Below are positions 51,345 through 60,155 of a DNA stretch of 64,000 nucleotides, piece by piece. The stretch comes from Pseudomonas sp. B21-056 (lineage in GTDB: Bacteria > Pseudomonadota > Gammaproteobacteria > Pseudomonadales > Pseudomonadaceae): positions 6,324,001 through 6,388,000 of the forward strand of contig NZ_CP087203.1 of NCBI RefSeq assembly GCF_026016325.1. Direction: 5' to 3'. The translations under genes were made by a program, and so were the position numbers. Position 1 is the first letter of the stretch. Each line of letters starts with the position of its first letter. The notes under the pieces were generated by a model. The model did not search any database. It saw nothing but the letters and a program-made list of their open reading frames with translations, and was not told the origin of the DNA.

Positions 51345-53153
51345 TCAGCCTTCGATCTCGATCAGGATCTCGCCCGGATTGACCCGGTCGCCCTTGGCCA
51401 CATGAATGGCGGTGACCTTGCCGGCGATAGCCGCTTGTACTTCGGTCTCCATCTTCATGGCTTCGGTGATCAGCACAGCCTGGCCGGCCTTCACCACGTC
51501 GCCTTCCTTGACCAGTACATCGACGATGTTGCCCGGCATGGTGGTGCTGACGTGGCCCGGTGCAGTGGCTTGCTTGCGCTTGCTGCTGCCGCCGCTGACG
51601 AATTCATTGAGCGGTTCGAACACCACTTCTTCCGGCATGCCATCGATGGACAGGTAGAAGTGACGCTTGCCTTCGGCCTTGACGCCCACGCCGGTGATGT
51701 CGACGCGGTAGGTTTCGCCGTGAACGTCGATGACGAACTCGGTCGGCACACCTTCGCCACCCGCCGAACTCACGGCGCCTGCCTCAGGGATCGGCAGCAG
51801 CACTTCCGGGGTCAGGGTGCCGGCTTCGCGCTCTTCCAGGAACTTGCGCCCGATATCCGGGAACATGGCATAGGTCAGCACGTCTTCTTCGGATTTGGCC
51901 AGTGCACCGATTTCACCGCGCAGCTTGGTCATTTCCGGCTTGAGCAAATCGGCCGGACGCACGTCGATCACGTCTTCGCTGCCGATGGCCTGGCGACGCA
52001 GCTTCTCGTTCACCTCGCCTGGCGCCTTGCCGTAACCGCCTTGCAGGTAGAGCTTCACTTCGTTGGTGATGGTCTTGTAGCGCTCGCCGGCCAGCACGTT
52101 GAAGAAGGCCTGGGTGCCGACGATCTGCGAAGTCGGGGTCACCAGCGGCGGGAAGCCGAGGTCCTCGCGCACCCGTGGGATCTCCGCCAGCACTTCGTTC
52201 ATGCGGTTCAGCGCGCCCTGCTCTTTCAACTGGTTGGCCAGGTTGGAAATCATCCCACCTGGGACCTGGTTGACCTGGACCCGGGTATCCACAGCAGTGA
52301 ACTGGCTTTCGAACTGGTGATACTTCTTGCGCACCGCGTAGAAGTACAAGCCGATTTCCTGGAGCAGTTCCAGATCCAGGCCGGTGTCGAACTCGCTGCC
52401 CTTGAGGGCCGCGACCATCGACTCGGTGCCCGGGTGGCTGGTGCCCCAGGCGAAGCTGGAAATGGCGGTGTCGATGTGGTCGGCTCCGTTCTCGACCGCC
52501 TTGAGCTGGCACATCGCGGCCAGGCCGGCGGTGTCATGGGAGTGGATGAACACCGGCAACGATTGCTCGGCCTTCAAGGCTTTCACCAGCTCGCCAGTGG
52601 CGTACGGGGTCAGCAAACCGGCCATGTCCTTGATCGCCACCGAGTCGCAACCCATGGCTTCCATCTGTTTGGCCTGGGCCACGAAGGCGTCAATGGTGTG
52701 CACCGGACTGGTGGTGTAGGCGATGGTGCCCTGGGCATGCTTGCCGGCAGCCTTCACCGCCTCGATGGCGACGCGCAGGTTACGCACATCGTTCATAGCA
52801 TCGAAAATACGGAACACATCGATACCGTTGACCGCGGCCTTGGCCACGAACGCCTTGACCACGTCATCGCTGTAATGGCGATAGCCCAACAGGTTCTGGC
52901 CGCGCAGCAACATTTGCAGGCGAGTATTGGGCAACGCAGCACGCAGTTGGCGCAGGCGCTCCCATGGGTCTTCTTTCAGGAAGCGCACGCAGGCGTCGAA
53001 CGTCGCGCCGCCCCAGACTTCCAGCGACCAATAGCCGACTTTGTCGAGCTTGTCGCAGATGGGCAGCATGTCTTCGGTGCGCATGCGGGTGGCGAGCAGC
53101 GATTGGTGGGCGTCGCGCAGGATTGTGTCGGTAACGTGGATCTTCTTGGACAT
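51345..53153 (-). CDS. pycB: Pyruvate carboxylase subunit B (carboxyltransferase and biotin carrier)
   Basis: The product is 602 aa from the ATG at 53153; AAGGA lies 9 bases before it but only 3 before the ATG at 53159. The N-terminal carboxyltransferase TIM barrel includes TILRDAHQSLLATRMRT and HSHDTAGLA with metal-binding residues. The C-terminal biotinyl domain has EAMKMETE, whose Lys carries biotin. The gene lies just downstream of the biotin carboxylase gene (pycA) and next to the pycR-type LysR gene, which identifies the two-subunit pyruvate carboxylase of pseudomonads rather than a Na+ pump oxaloacetate decarboxylase; no beta or gamma subunit gene is present. Confidence 0.94.
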   Translation of the reverse strand: MSKKIHVTDTILRDAHQSLLATRMRTEDMLPICDKLDKVGYWSLEVWGGATFDACVRFLKEDPWERLRQLRAALPNTRLQMLLRGQNLLGYRHYSDDVVKAFVAKAAVNGIDVFRIFDAMNDVRNLRVAIEAVKAAGKHAQGTIAYTTSPVHTIDAFVAQAKQMEAMGCDSVAIKDMAGLLTPYATGELVKALKAEQSLPVFIHSHDTAGLAAMCQLKAVENGADHIDTAISSFAWGTSHPGTESMVAALKGSEFDTGLDLELLQEIGLYFYAVRKKYHQFESQFTAVDTRVQVNQVPGGMISNLANQLKEQGALNRMNEVLAEIPRVREDLGFPPLVTPTSQIVGTQAFFNVLAGERYKTITNEVKLYLQGGYGKAPGEVNEKLRRQAIGSEDVIDVRPADLLKPEMTKLRGEIGALAKSEEDVLTYAMFPDIGRKFLEEREAGTLTPEVLLPIPEAGAVSSAGGEGVPTEFVIDVHGETYRVDITGVGVKAEGKRHFYLSIDGMPEEVVFEPLNEFVSGGSSKRKQATAPGHVSTTMPGNIVDVLVKEGDVVKAGQAVLITEAMKMETEVQAAIAGKVTAIHVAKGDRVNPGEILIEIEG

Positions 53154-53165
53154 TGTCATGATTCC

Positions 53166-54581
53166 TTACAGGCCTGCGTGGGCGGCAATGGCGGCAGCGA
53201 TGGCCAGGGCCAGCTCTTCGGGTTTGCGCTTGATCGAGTAGTTGGTCAGTTCAGGGTGGCTTTCGACAAAGCTGGTATTGAACTGGCCGCTCCGGAATTC
53301 CGGGTTGCGCAGGATTTCCTGGTAATACGCGGCAGTGGTCTTGACCCCCTGCAGGCGCATGTCATCCAGGGCGCGCAGGCCACGGTCCATGGCTTCTTCC
53401 CAGGTCAACGCCCAGACCACCAGTTTCAGGCACATCGAATCGTAGAACGGTGGAATGGTGTAGCCGGTGTAGATCGCCGTATCGGTGCGCACGCCAGGGC
53501 CGCCAGGGGCGTAGTAGCGGGTGATCTTGCCGAAGCTGGGCAGGAAGTTGTTCTTCGGGTCTTCAGCGTTGATCCGGAACTGCAAGGCAAAGCCACGGTG
53601 CAGGATGTCTTCCTGCTTGACCGACAGCGGCAGCCCGGATGCAATGCGGATCTGCTCACGAACGATGTCGATACCAGTGATTTCCTCGGTGATGGTGTGT
53701 TCCACCTGCACCCGGGTGTTCATTTCCATGAAGTACACCTCGCCCTCGGCGAGCAGGAACTCCACGGTGCCGGCATTCTCGTAGCCCACGGCCTTGGCGG
53801 CGCGCACCGACAGGTCGCCGATGTAGGCGCGCTGCTCGGGCGTCAGTTGCGGGCTGGGGGCGATTTCGATCAGCTTCTGGTTGCGTCGCTGGATCGAACA
53901 GTCGCGTTCGAACAGGTGCACCACGTTGCCGAAACTGTCACCCAGGATCTGCGCTTCGATGTGCTTGGGGTTGACGATGCATTTTTCCAGGAACACTTCC
54001 GCCGAACCGAACGCCTTGGTGGCTTCGGAGATGACCCGCGGGAAAGCCTGTTCAAGTTCTTCACGGCTGTTGCAACGACGGATACCGCGACCGCCGCCAC
54101 CGGACGTGGCCTTGAGCATCACCGGGTAACCGATCCGGTCGCCCTCGGTCAGGGCCTCTTCGATGCCCGACACGTTGCCTTCGGTACCCGGCGTGACCGG
54201 CACACCGGCCTTGATCATGCTGCGGCGCGCTTCAGTCTTGTCGCCCATGCGGCGAATGACTTCCGCCGAAGGACCAATGAACTTGATCCCGCGTTCGGCG
54301 CAGATGTCCGCCAATTCAGCGTTTTCCGAAAGAAAGCCGTAGCCGGGATGCAAGGCATCACAGCCGGTTTCCACCGCCAGGTTCACCAGTTTGCGCGGGT
54401 TGAGGTAGCCGGCCAGCGGGTCAGCGCCGATGCTGTGGGCCTCGTCCGCGCGTTTGACATGCAGGGCATGTCGATCAGCGTCGGAATAGACCGCGACCGA
54501 GCGAATGCCCATCTCGGCGCAGGCGCGCACGATGCGGACGGCAATCTCACCACGGTTGGCGATCAGGATCTTTGTTATCAA
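53166..54581 (-). CDS. pycA: Pyruvate carboxylase subunit A (biotin carboxylase)
   Basis: The product is 471 aa from a TTG at 54581, chosen because ITKILIANRGEIAVRIVRAC is the invariant start of the family and AGGGA precedes it; no ATG or GTG fits better. It is an ATP-grasp biotin carboxylase with KATSGGGGRGIRRC (ATP loop), EKCIVNPKHIEAQ and the catalytic EMNTRVQVEHTITE. It carboxylates biotin on PycB, giving oxaloacetate from pyruvate. The pycB start lies 12 bp after its stop. It is divergent from the LysR gene. Confidence 0.94.
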   Translation of the reverse strand: MITKILIANRGEIAVRIVRACAEMGIRSVAVYSDADRHALHVKRADEAHSIGADPLAGYLNPRKLVNLAVETGCDALHPGYGFLSENAELADICAERGIKFIGPSAEVIRRMGDKTEARRSMIKAGVPVTPGTEGNVSGIEEALTEGDRIGYPVMLKATSGGGGRGIRRCNSREELEQAFPRVISEATKAFGSAEVFLEKCIVNPKHIEAQILGDSFGNVVHLFERDCSIQRRNQKLIEIAPSPQLTPEQRAYIGDLSVRAAKAVGYENAGTVEFLLAEGEVYFMEMNTRVQVEHTITEEITGIDIVREQIRIASGLPLSVKQEDILHRGFALQFRINAEDPKNNFLPSFGKITRYYAPGGPGVRTDTAIYTGYTIPPFYDSMCLKLVVWALTWEEAMDRGLRALDDMRLQGVKTTAAYYQEILRNPEFRSGQFNTSFVESHPELTNYSIKRKPEELALAIAAAIAAHAGL

Positions 54582-54768
54582 TTGGAGGTTCCCTTGAGCC
54601 GGTGATACCACGGCCTGAGGTTCAGGCCGACGCGTGACCAGATGTAACAATCGGTCGCAGCACCACACTAGTCCCGGCCGTTGATTAACAAAAATGAATA
54701 TTTATTGGGTCAGGCATAAGCGAAGACTTATAGTTGACCCATCCGTCTCGGGCCAAGGTGTCTAGAAA

Positions 54769-55731
54769 ATGCGTAAGTCATTGATGCGTATGACATTGCG
54801 TCAACTGCAGATTTTCAACGAGGTGTGCGACCTGAGGTCCTACAGCCGCGCAGCCGATGAAATGTCTCTCACGCAGCCGGCCGTCAGCCTACAGATTCGA
54901 TCCCTTGAGGAGCTGATTGGCCAACCGCTGTTTGAGTACGTTGGCAAAAAGCTCTACATGACCGAAGCCGCCGAAGCCCTGCAACGAGCCAGCCGGGACA
55001 TCTTCGGACGCCTGGAAAACCTCGACATGCAGCTTTCGGACATGCAGGGCTCGCTGCAAGGCCAACTGAAGCTGGCAGTGGAATCCAGCGCCAAATATTT
55101 CGTTCCGCATCTGTTCGCGGCGTTCAAGCGTCAGCACCCGGAGGTCAACCTGAGCCTCACGGTGGTCAATCGCGGGCAGGTGATTCGTCGCCTCTCGGAC
55201 AACCGGGACGACCTGGTGATCATGTCCATGGTGCCCCAGGACATGGGGCTGGAGTTCCTGCCGTTTCTCAACAATCCAATCGTGGCCGTAGCGCCACCGG
55301 ATCATCCCTTGTGCCACATGGGCTCGCTGCGCCTGCAGGATCTGGAGCCGTATACCTTGCTGCTGCGCGAGCCGGGATCAGGCACGCGACTGGCCTGCGA
55401 GGAATATTTCAAGGAGAAACGGGTGCATTTCACCCAGACACTGGAGGTAGCGTCGGCGGAGGCCCAACGCGAGTGCGTGGTGGCGGGCCTGGGCGTGGCG
55501 TTGTTGACGCGCCACGCCGTGAGCCGGGAGCTGTCGTCCGGCGCCCTCATCGAGTTGCCGGTGGAGGAACTGCCGCTGTACCGCAGTTGGTGCCTGGTAC
55601 AGGCCAGGGCGAAACGATTGTCACCGGTGGCCCACGCCTTCCTGGCGTTCGTGCGCGGCGAGCGCGCTCAGATCATTGGCCTGGTTGAGCGCTTCGACGG
55701 GAAGCCGCCGGCGCTGCCTGCCAGTAATTGA
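54769..55731 (+). CDS. pycR: LysR-family regulator PycR
   Basis: The product is 320 aa from the ATG at 54769; an ATG at 54784 (MRMTLRQLQIF) is equally plausible. The winged helix is LRQLQIFNEVCDLRSYSRAA with SLTQPAVSLQIRSLE. The effector domain spans about 95-300. Its divergent placement next to pycA-pycB matches the described PycR regulator of pyruvate carboxylase in P. aeruginosa; similarity to CbbR/CysB-type LTTRs is also visible. The 3' end overlaps an opposite-strand small gene by 59 bp. Confidence 0.88.
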   Translation: MRKSLMRMTLRQLQIFNEVCDLRSYSRAADEMSLTQPAVSLQIRSLEELIGQPLFEYVGKKLYMTEAAEALQRASRDIFGRLENLDMQLSDMQGSLQGQLKLAVESSAKYFVPHLFAAFKRQHPEVNLSLTVVNRGQVIRRLSDNRDDLVIMSMVPQDMGLEFLPFLNNPIVAVAPPDHPLCHMGSLRLQDLEPYTLLLREPGSGTRLACEEYFKEKRVHFTQTLEVASAEAQRECVVAGLGVALLTRHAVSRELSSGALIELPVEELPLYRSWCLVQARAKRLSPVAHAFLAFVRGERAQIIGLVERFDGKPPALPASN

Positions 55732-55882
55732 ATTCTGTGATGTCGGGATACTCGCTGATTTCCGCCAGGAGCTGGCGCTGCTCATAACGGTCTTCGATCG
55801 CACGACGGAACGCCATGCGGCGCTGGTCTTCCTGTTGACGGCGGGTTTTGACGGCGCTGCGTTCTTCGTAGGACTGGGTCAT
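55673..55882 (-). CDS. Small charged protein (PA3496-type), 69 aa
   Basis: GGGAG lies 7 bases before the ATG at 55882. The protein is highly charged: RRQQEDQRRMAFRRAIEDRY is followed by EQRQLLAEISEYPDI and a Ser/Ala/Arg-rich tail. This pattern recalls the PA3496 family of small Pseudomonas proteins given a putative envelope role, but I am not certain of the assignment. Its last 59 bases are antisense to the end of pycR. There is no signal peptide. Confidence 0.65.
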   Translation of the reverse strand: MTQSYEERSAVKTRRQQEDQRRMAFRRAIEDRYEQRQLLAEISEYPDITEFNYWQAAPAASRRSAQPGQ

Positions 55883-55978
55883 GTCGAGACTCCCAAGACG
55901 TATACGGGAGCTTTACGATGCAGGCACGGGATGACGGTTTGGCAACGCGAGGGTTACAGAACGATGAATGTTGCTATT

Positions 55979-56022
55979 AGCTACAAGCCCTTGCAGCTTG
56001 AGGCTCGTAGCTTGCAGCTTCA
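55979..56022. repeat. GCTTGCAGCTT-type short repeats
   Basis: Variants of AGCTACAAG, TTGCAGCTTGAGGCT and TAGCTTGCAGCTTCAG follow each other and overlap the last codon region of the HexR gene. Related to the 14-bp repeat at 9212-9239. Confidence 0.5.
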
Positions 56023-56886
56023 GTCATCCAGCGCCTTCACCGACTTGGGCGACAGCCGCAGGCTGCGAAGGCTGCGCTTGACGCTCTTGAGGTGGTTGAC
56101 CAGGCTCGGCCCACGAGCCATGGCAACGCCCATCGCGAGCACATCGATCACCACCAGGTGAGCGATGCGCGAGGTCAGCGGCGTATAGATCTCGGTGTCT
56201 TCGTGCACGTCGATGGCCAGGTTCACCGTCGAGAGCTCGGCCAATGGTGTCTGGCTCGGGCACAGGGTAATCAGCGAGGCGCCGCTTTCGCGAACCAGGT
56301 TGGCGGTGATCAACAGATCCTTGGAGCGCCCCGATTGGGAAATGCAGATCGCCACATCGGTGGGCTTCAGGGTGACCGCCGACATGGCCTGCATGTGCGG
56401 ATCGGAATAGGCGGCCGCCGTGAGCAGCAGCCGGAAGAACTTGTGCTGCGCATCCGCCGCCACCGCGCCCGACGCACCAAAGCCGTAGAACTCGACACGC
56501 TGGGCCTGGGACATGGCCGTGACCGCTTTCTGCAACGCCACCGGGTCGAGCTTCTCGCGCACCTCCATGAGGGTATGCAGGGTGGTGTCGAAGATCTTCA
56601 GGCTGTAGTCGGCGACCGAATCGTCTTCATGGATCGCAAACTGGCCGAAGCTCGCACCGGCCGCCAGGCTTTGCGCCAGCTTGAGTTTCAGGTCCTGGAA
56701 ACCGGAGCAACCGATGGCGCGGCAGAAACGCACAATGGTTGGCTCGCTGATGCCGACGCTGTGGGCAAGATCGGCCATGGAACTGTGCATCACGGCCGCA
56801 GGATCAAGCAGTACGTGATCGGCGACTTTCAGTTCCGACTTGCGCAGCAGGTGGCGTGACTGGGCGATGTGTTGCAACAGGTTCAA
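56020..56886 (-). CDS. hexR: HexR-type RpiR/MurR transcriptional regulator
   Basis: The product is 288 aa. The N-terminal HTH_6 domain (about 1-77) includes SMADLAHSVGISEPTIVRFC. The C-terminal SIS sugar-phosphate domain (about 125-255) has FYGFGASGAVAADA and ISQSGRSKDLL. HexR represses glucose-catabolism genes and is released by 2-keto-3-deoxy-6-phosphogluconate. Here the gene is next to pycR rather than zwf, so it may be the second HexR paralogue that pseudomonads carry. A perfect HexR-like palindrome at 56932-56946 lies 46 bp before the start, implying autoregulation. Confidence 0.88.
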   Translation of the reverse strand: MNLLQHIAQSRHLLRKSELKVADHVLLDPAAVMHSSMADLAHSVGISEPTIVRFCRAIGCSGFQDLKLKLAQSLAAGASFGQFAIHEDDSVADYSLKIFDTTLHTLMEVREKLDPVALQKAVTAMSQAQRVEFYGFGASGAVAADAQHKFFRLLLTAAAYSDPHMQAMSAVTLKPTDVAICISQSGRSKDLLITANLVRESGASLITLCPSQTPLAELSTVNLAIDVHEDTEIYTPLTSRIAHLVVIDVLAMGVAMARGPSLVNHLKSVKRSLRSLRLSPKSVKALDD

Positions 56887-56931
56887 GGGGCTGGACTCTT
56901 GTTATTGGCGGTGGCCGGGATGTAGCAAGTT

Positions 56932-56946
56932 TGTAGTTATACTACA
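56932..56946. promoter_or_regulatory. HexR operator-like palindrome
   Basis: TGTAGTTATACTACA is a perfect 15-bp palindrome around a central T and agrees with the HexR site TGTAGT-N3-ACTACA. It sits upstream of the HexR-type gene. A half-like TGTAGCAAG lies 12 bp to the left. Confidence 0.8.
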
Positions 56947-57026
56947 GGAATTGCCTTTTTGCCCGCCCAATACGTAACTCGATATCCCGCTTTCATGCCG
57001 CATGCACGCCATGTAGCAGTCAGGCG

Positions 57027-59900
57027 CTATAAACCGTCTTCGTTGGCCCGCAGCAAGGCGGCCAGGCCCTCGGCCTCAACGGGACGGCTGATGAGGTAGC
57101 CCTGGACTTCATCGCAACGCTCGCCTTTGAGGAATTCGAGTTGCCCCTCCCGTTCGACACCTTCGGCTACCACCTTGAGCGATAGCCCATGGGCCATGGC
57201 GATGATCGCCCGGGTGATCGCCGCATCCTCGCCACCCTCCTCCAGTCCACGGATGAACGCCTGGTCGATCTTCACGTAATCCACCGGGATACGCTTGAGG
57301 TAACTCAGGGACGAATAGCCGGTGCCGAAATCGTCGATCGCCAGCTTGACCCCAAGGTCGCGCAACTGTTGGAAGGTGGCGATGATGTGTTCAACGCTGT
57401 CGAGCAGTTGGCTCTCGGTCAATTCCAACTCCAGGTATTCGGGAGCCAGGCCGGTTTCCTCCAGCACCTGGCGCACGAGGCTGACGAGCTTGCCCTGGCG
57501 CAGTTGATGCACCGACAGATTCACCGACACCCGGATCGGAGCCAGCCCCTGGCGCTGCCATTCGCACGCCTGCCAACAGGCCTGGCGCAGTACGAATTCG
57601 CCAATGGGCCCGATCAACCCGGTTTCCTCGGCGAGGCCGATGAAATGCACCGGAGGCACCCTACCCATGGCCGGATGATCCCAGCGCACCAGCGCTTCAG
57701 CAGCGTTCAAACGACCGCTCGCCAGACACAACTTGGGCTGATAGAAGACCTTCAACTGCTGCTCTTCCAGGGCCTTGCGCAACTGATTCTCCAATTGCAG
57801 GCGCTCCAGCGTACTGGCCTGGAGGCTGTCGGTGTAGAACTGGAAGTTGTTGCCACCCAGGTGCTTGGCGTGTTGCATGGCCATGTTCGCCTGGCTCACC
57901 AGGGTGGAAATATCCCGGGCGTTGTCGGGCAACAGACTGATACCGATGGAGGCGCTGACCACCAGCTCGTGACCTTCGATGGTCTGTGGCAACCGCAACT
58001 TGGCGGACAAGCGGGTTGCCATGCGCGCCAGGCTCGAGAGATTGCCATAGGCATCGAACAGCACCGCGAACTCATCCCCGGACAACCGGGCGATGGTGTT
58101 GGCCTCGGGCAGCGCATTGATCAGGCGCCGGGCCATCTTCTGCAACAGTTGGTCGGCGATGTCATGGCCGAGGCTGTCGTTGAGCAGTTTGAAACGGTCC
58201 AGGTCGATATGCAGCAAGGCCAGGCTGCGGCGCCCGCCCTGCCGTACCCGCTGCTGCGCTTCCTGGAGGCGCTCGCGGAACAGCGAGCGGTTCGCCAGTC
58301 CGGTCAACTCATCGTAATGGGTGAGATAGCGCATCCGCTCTTCGGATTCGCGCCTGGCCGATAGATCGGCGAAGAAGCCCACGATATGACTGACGTTCCC
58401 CCGGGAGTCGCGCACAACGCTCAATTGCAGCCACTGCGGATACAACTCGCCATTGGCCCGCGCTTCCACCAGTTCACCCTGCCAGGTGCCGTTCAGCTTG
58501 AGCGCCTGGCGAATAACCGGATAGTGCCGGCGCGCATCGCGGCTGCACGGCAAGTCGACGACGTTACGCCCCAACATGTCCTCGATATTGAAGCCGGTAA
58601 TCCGGGTGAACGCCTGGTTGGCGGCGAGCAGCGCATAGTGGGGGTCGAAGATCACGATGCCTTCGCTGGCGGCCTCGAACACCGTGGCCGCCAGTTGCCG
58701 TTGCTGTTCCAGCTCCTTACTGACACTGATGTTTCTTCGGGTGCCGACCATGCGCAGCACCCGGCCACTGGCGCTGCGCTCCACGGCCCGGCCACGGTCT
58801 TCGATCCAGACCCAGTGGCCATCGCCATGCCGGATGCGGTATTCGATCTGATAATCCTCGCTACGGCCCTTGAGGTGCTCGACCAGGGCGCGCTTGAGCG
58901 CCGGCAGGTCTTGGGGGTGTAAGCGTGGCGTGAGGTGGCTGAGCATCGCCGTGATGTATTCCGGCTCCAGGCCCAGCAGTTCCTTGAGCTGGGTGTGATG
59001 GACTTCGTCGGTCTGCAGGTTCCAGTCCCACAGTCCCAGCTCACTGGCCTTGAGGGCCAGGGCCAGGCGCGCCTCGCTCTTGCTCAGGGCCTGGCTGGCC
59101 ACCTGCAGTTCGAGGCTGCGCTGTGCGACCCGCGCTTCGAGACTCACCTGGGCCCCACGCAGTTGTTCCTCGGCGAGACGACGTTGTTCGACCTCCCGGG
59201 CCAGGGCCTGGTTAAGCTGGGCGCTGCGGATTTGCGTCTGTTGCAGATGCTCGATCAGCGCCTGATTCTGGAACCGTCGCAGCATGCCGCTTTGCATCAA
59301 CCGATTGACCTGCCAGGCCACCACGCTCAGGGAAACCAGCACTACCAGGCCGAGCCAGCCCCATCCGCGCTGCTGTTCGTCACCGCCCCAGAAGAGGAAG
59401 CCGATGGCCGGCAGCAGGCACGGCAAGGTAAAGGACAGAAATGCCGGAAGGCTCACGGCATAGGCCACACTGGCCGACAGGGTGGCCGCGCCGATCAGGC
59501 CGAACACCCAGGCCTGTTGCTGGAAGCTGTCGGCCGGAACCAGGGCGATGCCGGCACCGGCCAGCGTCAGGCCCGTCATCGCCGAGCCGAGCAGGAACAT
59601 GCGCAACCAGATCGGGTGCGCCTGGCGGCTGGGTATCGCCGAATCGAAGGCAGCGACCTGTATCACCCGCAGCGCCACCAGCGACAACAACCAGACCAGC
59701 CATACACTGACCAGGAAATAGCGCGACGGCCCCCACAACAGGGCCGCGCAGACCAGGCCGTTGACCAGCATGAACAACGTGGGCAGCAGCGAACCCTGGT
59801 ACAGCAGCCGTGTACGCTCTACAGCCATCTCCGTGGCGTATTGCTTGCAGATGACCCGCGGTTCCACACACGGGCCCGCCAGATCGGTATTAAGGGTCAT
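57027..59900 (-). CDS. Membrane PAS-GGDEF-EAL cyclic-di-GMP protein
   Basis: The product is 957 aa from the ATG at 59900 (MTLNTDLAGP). About six N-terminal membrane helices (about 35-195) form a MASE-like sensor, followed by a coiled coil (about 220-275). Two PAS/PAC units follow (about 280-530). The GGDEF domain has SGDEF (about residue 605), one residue away from consensus, so cyclase activity is uncertain. The EAL domain has EALVRW (about 733), DDFGTGYSSLSYLKRIPVDYVKID and VVAEGVE, all expected for active phosphodiesterase. It is divergent from uvrD. Confidence 0.93.
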   Translation of the reverse strand: MTLNTDLAGPCVEPRVICKQYATEMAVERTRLLYQGSLLPTLFMLVNGLVCAALLWGPSRYFLVSVWLVWLLSLVALRVIQVAAFDSAIPSRQAHPIWLRMFLLGSAMTGLTLAGAGIALVPADSFQQQAWVFGLIGAATLSASVAYAVSLPAFLSFTLPCLLPAIGFLFWGGDEQQRGWGWLGLVVLVSLSVVAWQVNRLMQSGMLRRFQNQALIEHLQQTQIRSAQLNQALAREVEQRRLAEEQLRGAQVSLEARVAQRSLELQVASQALSKSEARLALALKASELGLWDWNLQTDEVHHTQLKELLGLEPEYITAMLSHLTPRLHPQDLPALKRALVEHLKGRSEDYQIEYRIRHGDGHWVWIEDRGRAVERSASGRVLRMVGTRRNISVSKELEQQRQLAATVFEAASEGIVIFDPHYALLAANQAFTRITGFNIEDMLGRNVVDLPCSRDARRHYPVIRQALKLNGTWQGELVEARANGELYPQWLQLSVVRDSRGNVSHIVGFFADLSARRESEERMRYLTHYDELTGLANRSLFRERLQEAQQRVRQGGRRSLALLHIDLDRFKLLNDSLGHDIADQLLQKMARRLINALPEANTIARLSGDEFAVLFDAYGNLSSLARMATRLSAKLRLPQTIEGHELVVSASIGISLLPDNARDISTLVSQANMAMQHAKHLGGNNFQFYTDSLQASTLERLQLENQLRKALEEQQLKVFYQPKLCLASGRLNAAEALVRWDHPAMGRVPPVHFIGLAEETGLIGPIGEFVLRQACWQACEWQRQGLAPIRVSVNLSVHQLRQGKLVSLVRQVLEETGLAPEYLELELTESQLLDSVEHIIATFQQLRDLGVKLAIDDFGTGYSSLSYLKRIPVDYVKIDQAFIRGLEEGGEDAAITRAIIAMAHGLSLKVVAEGVEREGQLEFLKGERCDEVQGYLISRPVEAEGLAALLRANEDGL

Positions 59901-60155
59901 AGGCACTGTTCTTGTTCTTAGGGGCACGGAGAACCCGAAACGAGCACCGAGCATACACAAGCCAGAGGCCATACCACACTGTTCCCGATCACAAAAACAT
60001 CTAAAAATGTCGCTATTTCATTGGACGACGGGCTCTTCGAGCGAGTCGTATCAGCGCTCACGCCCCATGACCTGCCGGTCGTCCCCAACCGGTCTTTTAT
60101 CAGTTGGCGCAACGTCAGGTTTGCCCAGGGTGGCGCCGCACCCTAGAATGCGCCG

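Noticed and set aside
51345..54581. Na+-pumping oxaloacetate decarboxylase
   Set aside because: The alpha-like subunit is paired with a biotin carboxylase and a PycR-type regulator, and no beta or gamma membrane subunit is encoded here.
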